DNA of 27,146 nt from positions 1-27,146 of the forward strand of contig LWCA01000443.1 in assembly GCA_001642005.1 (NCBI GenBank), read 5' to 3'. A program made the translations under genes and the position numbers. The notes under the pieces are model-generated. The model did no database searches and had not been told where the DNA came from. It worked only from the letters and a program-made list of their open reading frames with translations. Shown in pieces: positions 22,201 through 27,146 of the stretch (within the stretch, counting starts at the first letter, position 1; each line of letters opens with the position of its first letter). The DNA comes from Intoshia linei (Eukaryota; Orthonectida; Rhopaluridae).

Positions 22201-25200
22201 AAAGAATATTCCAATCAACGCCTAAATATATAAAATTAATAATAAGTGTCATGTTGAATATTTATCATTACTCTTATATTTTTTGTATTGTAGATTAAAA
22301 CGATTTAACTAGAAGTTTTAAAATATAAAATAAATAAATAAATATTAAAAAATCTACATTTATGAAAACTTACATCAAGTATTTTTCTATCAGCAACTAA
22401 AAAATTATGAATTACAAATAAAACAAAAAACCTTTCCAATTAGAATGCAACCATTTTTCTCTATATGAACATTGATATGAACTATTTCTATAAGGTTTAC
22501 GATACTTTAATAATTTTTCAATTTTATGAAAAAAATCAGCAAAATCGTCTACTTCATCGTCCTCATGGCACGATTTACAGTCAAGCTGCCGCATTACATT
22601 TGAAGAAACTAAAATATTTTTATAAAATATAAAATATTAAACTACATTTAACAAATTCACTGGAGTACACGCTGATAATCGAAGATGCCACATTTAGAGG
22701 AATTTGTTCGGGTTCAGGTATTGGTAACTCTTTAGATTCGTCAGAATTGGTGAACATATCTCGATCAGCAACGAATCTTTTATCGGGTTCTTTTTCATAT
22801 CCATAATATTTCATATAGTCCGTAGTTTCGTAATCCGACGAATCATAATCGTATTCATTTAAATTTATTTCGTCATCATGATAATTATCTCTAATAAATA
22901 GAAATGTACATTATAAACTCATTTACAAGTATGATTCAGAAAAAGAACGATGAATAATTTTATGATGAATCGTTTCCTAATTGAATAAATGAATAGTAAT
23001 TATAAAAATGTACATCATAATCTGGTTTAACAACATGCGCAATGTCTACATCTTCATAACTTTTTAAGTATTTTTCGTGATTCGATTCAAAAAACCTTGA
23101 AATGCGGATAAAATATTATAGAGATACCTAAAATTAAAATAATCTGCAATGAAATATCCGTATTGTTTGGTTTTATAATTTACGGTTCTTTGAAGCTAAA
23201 CAATAAACAAATATATATATATATATATATATTAACCTTTATTAAAGGAAAATTGTGGAGAGGTGGAGTTCCCAAAGAAATTATTTCACAGGGTGCAGCT
23301 ATTGGATAAATGTTTAAATAATTGATACAACAACTACGTGATACGTTCATACGACTTTTTGCCATCATGTACATTTTTAAATCTGGAGAAAAATAACCAG
23401 AATTTGCAGTAACAATTATCCATAAATTTCCAGTTCTATCCAGTGAATTGTCCATACAATCAGTGTAACACGAAACTTTAAAAAAATTAACTGATTATAC
23501 ATCCCTTTTTACTATTCAAGTTCATATTGAGTAATTCGAATAAGTTTCCACTAACAGATGAAGATAATTCGTAATTCTGTATATCTATGCCCTCAAAAAA
23601 ATCATCATCTATTTCCGTAGAACTACAGGAATCTCTTATTTTACCAAATATTTTACGATATATAGCAAAATTCACTCGGATTTGGTTTAAATAGTCGATA
23701 TATTTATCATTTTTTTCATTTTGAATTATAATTCTACAATAAACAATGTATATTATACATTTTGTATGTTTAGAAATACAAATTTTCAATTCACACGGTC
23801 ACTTCTCTAATACAGTTTTAGGGGTTTAAGGTATTTTCTTCTTAATAAAATATTCACCTTAAATCCCTTAAAGCATGTTAATTTAAATATCTTAATACAA
23901 TAATAATTACTTGTAAAAGTCTTTATATTTATTTTTATCTACAAAAATATTATTAATTAGAAATTTAATTAATACCATGTTTATCTACTAATCTGAAAAA
24001 TATTCCAAGTGTCACATCATGATAACTAGACCTTTCTTTCCACATGTCGAATAAATGAATCAAAAATTCCATGCATTTATCGTAATATGCCTCAGAATAA
24101 TTATCAAAATCCCAAAATCTATCACAAATTTGGACAAATAAAAATACACGAGTAGAACAAGTTTTAAATATCAACTAAAAATAATAATACAAGTCTATTA
24201 AAAAATAATAAAATATTAAAAACCTTTGTCTCTATAGTGAATACACCACACTGTACGTCCTCATCTTCTATAATTAATTTCGAAATTGTAAACCTAACGA
24301 ATTGTAAAATATAATATTGAAAATTACGTTATGTTTTTATGATTAAAGGATTGATCGCAAGAGCATATTCTATGATTCTGTTAAAATATTGTAAATACCA
24401 CTTGGTATAAAAATACCATTTCTTCACGAATTGTCATCATATTTCGTCTTGTTACATACTAATAAATATTTGGAATTTAAATTATCCGAATTAGACTGTA
24501 ATTAACTCAGTACTTCCCAAATGTGAACATTTCGCGACAGTATCGAACCAACCGTAGAGAGCCTCCTCGAGCAGAACTACCCTATTTGGAAAGCGCTGGT
24601 TTAACCAAATTAATAAAATTACTTGATCACTACATAATACTTCAACAAAATCTAATTTATAATCCTATAAAATGAAAATTTTAAGAAATATTAAAATTAA
24701 ATGGACCTTTTCTTCAACTTTGTTAAGGTAAAATAATTCATTTTCTCCAAAGCATTGTGTATTTGTTAATGATTTTAAAATTTTACCGAAGACTAATATT
24801 TACTGAATTCTTTACATATTAATTGTAAATAAAATAATAACCTTTTTTCGATTTAATTCCAATAAAGTCAGCATAAAATAGCACATATCTAGAAATTTAT
24901 TGATGATAGTTATTATAATATTAAAAAATATATAAAATTTAGCAAGTTTTCTATAATGGGCAGTACAGTCATTACCATATTGCAAAAAAAGAATTACTGG
25001 ACAAGTATATTTTAACAAAAATCTATTCATTCACATATTTTTGCAATTTTATTGTATAATTTAATAACAATTATAAGCCAAAAATATTTTTTGCAATCAT
25101 AGATATGTAATTTTGACTTTACATTTAACTCCCAATAAACTAAAATTGAAGTAATCGAACATGACGAGAACGAGATATCACTGTAATATTATAAATTATA

Positions 25201-26204
25201 ATTTATAATTATATTAAATAATGTTTTTTTCCGTAGTTAGTAGTAGTAGTTGTTAGTTGTGCTTTTCCCTCTATAAAAGTGTTTCTCAACGTTTTTTTAG
25301 AATCGCCATTATATAATAATGAATTTTAAATACATATTTTTAGATCTATAAAATTTTCTATATTAATTGTTTCACAATTTTTTTTTAAAAATTTACCAAC
25401 AGAACCAATAATTCTCTTAAAAAAATAAAATAATTTTGTATGTTGTTTTAGCTAAAAAACTTAAGGAAATGATTTTAACATTTTTATAAAATGATGAAAA
25501 AAAATTTTGGAAAAATTAAACGATTTCAAAAAAAAAGTAGCAGTAGATATTTTTTTTACTTCTAAGAGAGAATATAAACGCGAATTAGAAAAAAATATAT
25601 TTTCAAAATTATAAAATTGAATATCCAACATTATCAATTTTTTTTATGTGGCCTTGCACACTTAATTTAGTTGCAACTTGCAATAATAATATTAAATTTT
25701 AACACTATGCGTGTGGTAAAATGTTAACATATTATGAACGACATCTCGAAATGAAAAGAATAATGTTTTTTAGAATTATATTTTAAGTGGTCGCAAAAAA
25801 ATGAATATGAAATTATCGATACGTAGTAAAAAATAGATTTGAAATCCATGTGATATAACATATATTACGTTAAAAACATAAAATTATATTGCAGTGACAA
25901 AAACGTCATATAGGGTTACTGGTTCGCCATCACTGCCTTATGACATATATGTAAATATTCATTCTAAATCATACTTGTGATTTTTGTTATTAATTTTGAC
26001 CAAATCTCTATATGATATACCATCAAATTCTGTTCCATGAAGTAAAATAAAATCTAAAGATGTTTCTAAAATACAAGTCATTGTGATAAATAAATTAGAA
26101 TTAATACCACTCGGCATTTCTTCAATTAATATAATTTCTTCTATAACTACACCTACAAAACATTCACTGTCCGATTCTGTTGAATGTGACATAATCAAAA
26201 TCAA
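17676..26204 (-). CDS. Iml1: Iml1/DEPDC5, large subunit of the GATOR1 complex, about 33 exons
   Basis: GATOR1 (DEPDC5-NPRL2-NPRL3) acts on Rag GTPases at the lysosome and silences TORC1 when amino acids are scarce. The gene was rebuilt exon by exon against remembered human DEPDC5. The whole order is conserved: N-terminal domain, SABA region, SHEN region, DEP domain and C-terminal domain. The resolved exons plus one short unresolved exon total roughly 1230 aa, against about 1600 in human. The missing length is the Ser-rich linkers. The start is Met at 26204 (MILIM) or the in-frame Met at 26192 (MSHSTES). The stop is TGA at 17678-17676. Most introns are 30-49 nt. The only uncertain part is about 19185-19511. 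An intact frame across so many tiny exons argues against a pseudogene. Block details are in the following entries. Confidence 0.93.
19384..19402 (+). mobile_element. hAT-like terminus, partner not found
   Basis: CAGAGCTTCGCAACCTGG at 19384 looks like a hAT terminal repeat reading rightward. No matching partner end was found before 19600. It lies in the unresolved intron between Iml1 exons 27 and 28, so an insertion may have lengthened that intron. Confidence 0.35.
19460..20738 (-). CDS. Iml1: Iml1 exons 23-27: DEP domain
   Basis: Exons: 20738-20710, 20673-20620, 19811-19685, 19654-19609, 19575-19548, and one starting at 19511 with an uncertain end. NLKEFTEFMIK then KLPQKTFVSYVAVDFCIRYV match TLTEILEAMK and [20 protein letters not shown] of human DEPDC5. 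VELLHFCIGYI... and KFNFYFILNLKN match the MLEEQL... and TFIYGFYFYKI strands. RKIFDVESFF resembles the RKWFEVAFV segment just after the DEP domain. The 808-nt intron between exons 24 and 25 contains a hAT MITE. The final introns are only 30, 33 and 36 nt, so these joins are less certain than those elsewhere in the gene. Confidence 0.75.
19943..20326. mobile_element. 384-bp hAT-like MITE inside the Iml1 DEP intron
   Basis: The left end begins CAGAGGTGGGAAAATG at 19943. The right end on the minus strand from 20326 begins CAGATGTGGGGAAGCA. The flanking 8-mers TATTTGAC and AATTAGAC agree at 6 of 8 positions. The subterminal GGCCGGTTGCGACC on the left and GTGCGGCC on the right are typical of this class. 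The open frames inside it are not genes. Confidence 0.78.
20783..22221 (-). CDS. Iml1: Iml1 exons 17-22: SHEN-type region with critical strip
   Basis: Exons: 22221-22083, 21845-21755, 21422-21268, 21230-21056, 21018-20930, 20885-20783 (about residues 627-877). VDWNILCCPMLLPLSVDF matches VDWKSLTTPACLPLTTDY. The following YYDVFSYH occupies the place of human CYDLLPEA, the strip reported to touch the Rag nucleotide pocket; Tyr and Asp are kept but LLPEA is not. QIHSLSLFNGYIHVQRY matches KVTLKDKMITVTRY. DFTFSK joined across a 37-nt intron to CGRYERKRILILP matches, without a gap, DFSLIESLKFWRTRFLLLP. RCDIYEL matches HCDIYGD. Introns are 237, 332, 37, 37 and 44 nt. Confidence 0.93.
22432..23195 (-). 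CDS. Iml1: Iml1 exons 12-16: variable linker
   Basis: Exons: 23195-23128, 23095-23014, 22976-22927, 22890-22643, 22608-22432. Similarity to DEPDC5 is weak but the phases are perfect. YGYFIADYFNF and the IHHKIIHRSFSES segment fit the DDYNIPHWINHSFY region. A Tyr/Asp-rich acidic run starting YDYDSSDYETTDY follows. REKWLHSNW fits the human RRRWMHTFP motif. The linker is far shorter than in vertebrates. Introns are 32, 37, 36 and 34 nt. Confidence 0.82.
23211..23232. repeat. (AT)11 microsatellite filling half of a 41-nt Iml1 intron
   Basis: Eleven uninterrupted AT dinucleotides lie in intron 11 (23196-23236), between the donor GTTA and the acceptor TTTAG. Length change here would directly change the size of a near-minimal intron. 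Confidence 0.9.
23237..24174 (-). CDS. Iml1: Iml1 exons 8-11: SABA-type region
   Basis: Exons: 24174-23976, 23938-23911, 23733-23513, 23475-23237 (about residues 190-418). STRVFLFVQICDRFWDFDNY matches human [20 protein letters not shown], and MWKERSSYHDVTLGIFFR matches KWKEKNCSHEVTVVLFSR. The 28-nt exon joins to give YKDFYKIIIQNEK, like YEDFYRVVVQNER. SLDRTGNLWIIVTANSGYF matches NFDRTGQMSVVITPGVGVF, and ISLGTPPLHNFPLIK matches VCMGEQPLHAVPLFK. In the family this region contacts RagA. Introns between these exons are 37, 177 and 37 nt. Confidence 0.95.
23816..23872. repeat. Hairpin in Iml1 intron 9
   Basis: TTTTAGGGGTTTAAGGT at 23816-23832 pairs with the reverse complement of 23856-23872 at 15 of 17 positions, around a 23-nt loop. 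It sits in a 177-nt intron flanked by introns of 37 nt and is probably a small eroded MITE. Confidence 0.6.
24224..26204 (-). CDS. Iml1: Iml1 exons 1-7: N-terminal domain
   Basis: Exons: 26204-25975, 24888-24842, 24792-24707, 24664-24623, 24458-24417, 24377-24328, 24293-24224 (about 189 aa). The first exon carries an N-terminal extension of some 38 residues, then DFILLHGTEFDGISYRDLVKI, which parallels human [20 protein letters not shown]. It joins in phase to YVLFYADFIGIKS, like YSPLLLQVKS in human. DYKLDFVEVLCSDQ joined to YVTRRNMMT matches DVTLDLVELTFKDQ and YIGRGDMWR. The last exon, with EDEDVQCGVFTIET, matches NEKVMCGYISEDT. Introns are 1086, 49, 42, 164, 39 and 34 nt. The 164-nt one contains a 91-bp MITE. 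Confidence 0.88.
24508..24598. mobile_element. 91-bp hAT-like mini-element in Iml1 intron 4
   Basis: The left end begins CAGTACTTCCCAAATG. The right end on the minus strand begins CAGCGCTTTCCAAATA. These are diverged versions of one hAT terminus. The flanking 8-mers AATTAACT and GTTTAACC agree at only 5 of 8, so the insertion is old. Removing it and one 8-mer leaves an intron of about 65 nt. Confidence 0.68.
24889..25974. other. Iml1 intron 1, 1086 nt
   Basis: The longest Iml1 intron. It contains an AT palindrome near 25188-25209 and a hAT-like end at about 25278 (AGTGTTTCTCAACG). A second hAT-like end is read on the minus strand from 25935 (CAGTGATGGCGAACC). I see no exon in it: exon 1 ends AA and exon 2 begins A, and they join cleanly in phase. 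Confidence 0.6.
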
Positions 26205-27146
26205 AATAAAATTAACAATTAATATATTTCAAGTTTATTTCAATGTGAGCGATGTTTGCATGTTTCAACTGAGTTAAGTGAATATTGCTGCAAATAAATT
26301 AACATTTTGACTCGTACATATCAATTTTTCAATGCAGAAAAAGAATGCATTAACCCAGTGTTCCAAATCTTTTTAAAGATAGCGCCCAATAAGTTTTTTA
26401 GAATTTCAACGAACCATAACAATGTGCAACCCATAACTAATTCGCCACAAAATAAATTGAAAATTATCTAGATGTAATATTATTTAGTTGTACGAAATTT
26501 CTAGATCTTGACTGATATGAATATAGTAAACATTTATTAGTTCAACGTTTCCCTCCCTATCATCTATCCATTCATATGATAAAAAACACTTCATTTATGC
26601 ATACTTTTTCTTAGAAAATTATAGAAACGTACAAAAAGTTCCAAGGAATTGGAGATTATTTTACAGGTTCAATTAAATGAATTTCTAAAAAGGGCTGGGA
26701 TCCTCTGCACTATATAATTTGTAGTCAAACAGTATTTTTAGTTTTAGTCATTACTCTCAAAGGTAGTGATTGTACCGGGAAAAAAACCGGAATATTTAAT
26801 AATTTCCGGGATTTTTACGATTTCCCGAAAAAAATTGAGACATACCTATATTTGATTTGTTTGTTATTATTATGAAAATATGATTATATTATAATATTTA
26901 AAATTTAACATTTCAAAAATCCCACCACTAATAAAATTTAATCAAAAATATCATTTCAAGCCCTCATGGAAAAATTGACTTACACCAGTATTCGTTTCAA
27001 AAATCCGATTTTACGAAATCTTATGAAAAAAATTAACTTCATCAAACCACAAATAAAAAATCTAATTTTCCAGACCTTAATGGAAAAATATCCTTTTTTA
27101 AAAACCTCTTATTCCAACCACAAATTACTAACGCTTAAGGGAATTA
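26205..27146. other. Intergenic DNA upstream of Iml1
   Basis: The Iml1 promoter should lie at the left of this stretch. A hAT-like end begins at 26356 (CAGTGTTCCAAATC, then AGCGCCC). CCGG-bearing hairpins occur at 26774-26828, and a degenerate tandem repeat occupies the right edge. No protein-coding gene is visible. Confidence 0.55.
26943..27146. repeat. Degenerate tandem repeat running off the right edge
   Basis: Successive units start near 26943, 26998 and 27056, and a partial unit follows. Each has AAAAAT, then ATTT, then a CCTTAATGGAAAAAT-like core (CCCTCATGGAAAAATT, TCTTATGAAAAAAATT, CCTTAATGGAAAAATA). Units 2 and 3 also share ACCACAAAT. The unit length drifts from about 55 to 70 bp. 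No frame is open through it. Confidence 0.6.

Noticed and set aside
25959-26204. A separate 81-residue protein of unknown function
   Set aside because: It is exon 1 of Iml1. Its end, before GTATGA, joins in phase to exon 2 and reproduces the conserved KLGDIVEI...YSPLLLQVKS region of DEPDC5.
1-27146. CRISPR arrays, tRNA or rRNA genes
   Set aside because: No regularly spaced identical repeats, no tRNA-like cloverleaf with A and B boxes, and no rRNA similarity was noticed; the sequence is an animal nuclear genome.

Overview
The window is AT-rich animal nuclear DNA. Protein-coding genes are split by GT-AG introns, there are no operons, and relics of Tc1, hAT and piggyBac transposons occur throughout. 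All four genes I could reconstruct are animal genes. In DNA topoisomerase II, stretches such as ISFVPG and MHK...KMYVP look slightly arthropod-like to me. The very short introns (mostly 30-49 nt, mode 36-37) are unusual for insects and resemble, from memory, those of flatworms and a few other reduced lineages. I do not assign a phylum.

Layout from left to right. 1-2941 has no host gene; it holds a decayed Tc1 transposase (about 1046-1800, minus strand) and hAT-like ends. 2942-5867 (+) is a complete eight-exon mitochondrial carrier of the pyrimidine-nucleotide type (SLC25A33/36, fly Rim2), 292 aa, with two MITEs in its largest intron. Only 41 bp away, tail to tail, is a two-exon Frizzled-family receptor (7881-5909, minus, 633 aa). 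About 3.6 kb of gene-free AT-rich DNA follows (7882-11509). Next is DNA topoisomerase II (17158-11510, minus, five exons, 1506 aa). Its start lies 517 bp downstream of the stop of the last gene, a complete or nearly complete Iml1/DEPDC5 (26204-17676, minus, about 33 exons, roughly 1230 aa), the large subunit of the GATOR1 complex. 26205-27146 is intergenic, with a hAT-like end, CCGG hairpins and a degenerate tandem repeat running off the edge.

The genes do not form a pathway: nucleotide transport into mitochondria, Wnt reception, DNA decatenation and amino-acid control of TORC1 are separate housekeeping or signalling roles. What unites them is architecture. Exons as small as 19 nt are separated by introns of nearly constant length, and several of the much longer introns hold a recognisable MITE or a hairpin. 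Reading frames were rebuilt by hand. Almost every junction was checked by phase and by alignment to remembered human or fly family members. The weak spot is about 19185-19511 in Iml1, where one exon boundary is unresolved.

I did not find a new multi-gene system. The most notable observations are the intron-size class, the Topo II tail duplication, the altered Frizzled TM7 end and the diverged GATOR1 critical strip.
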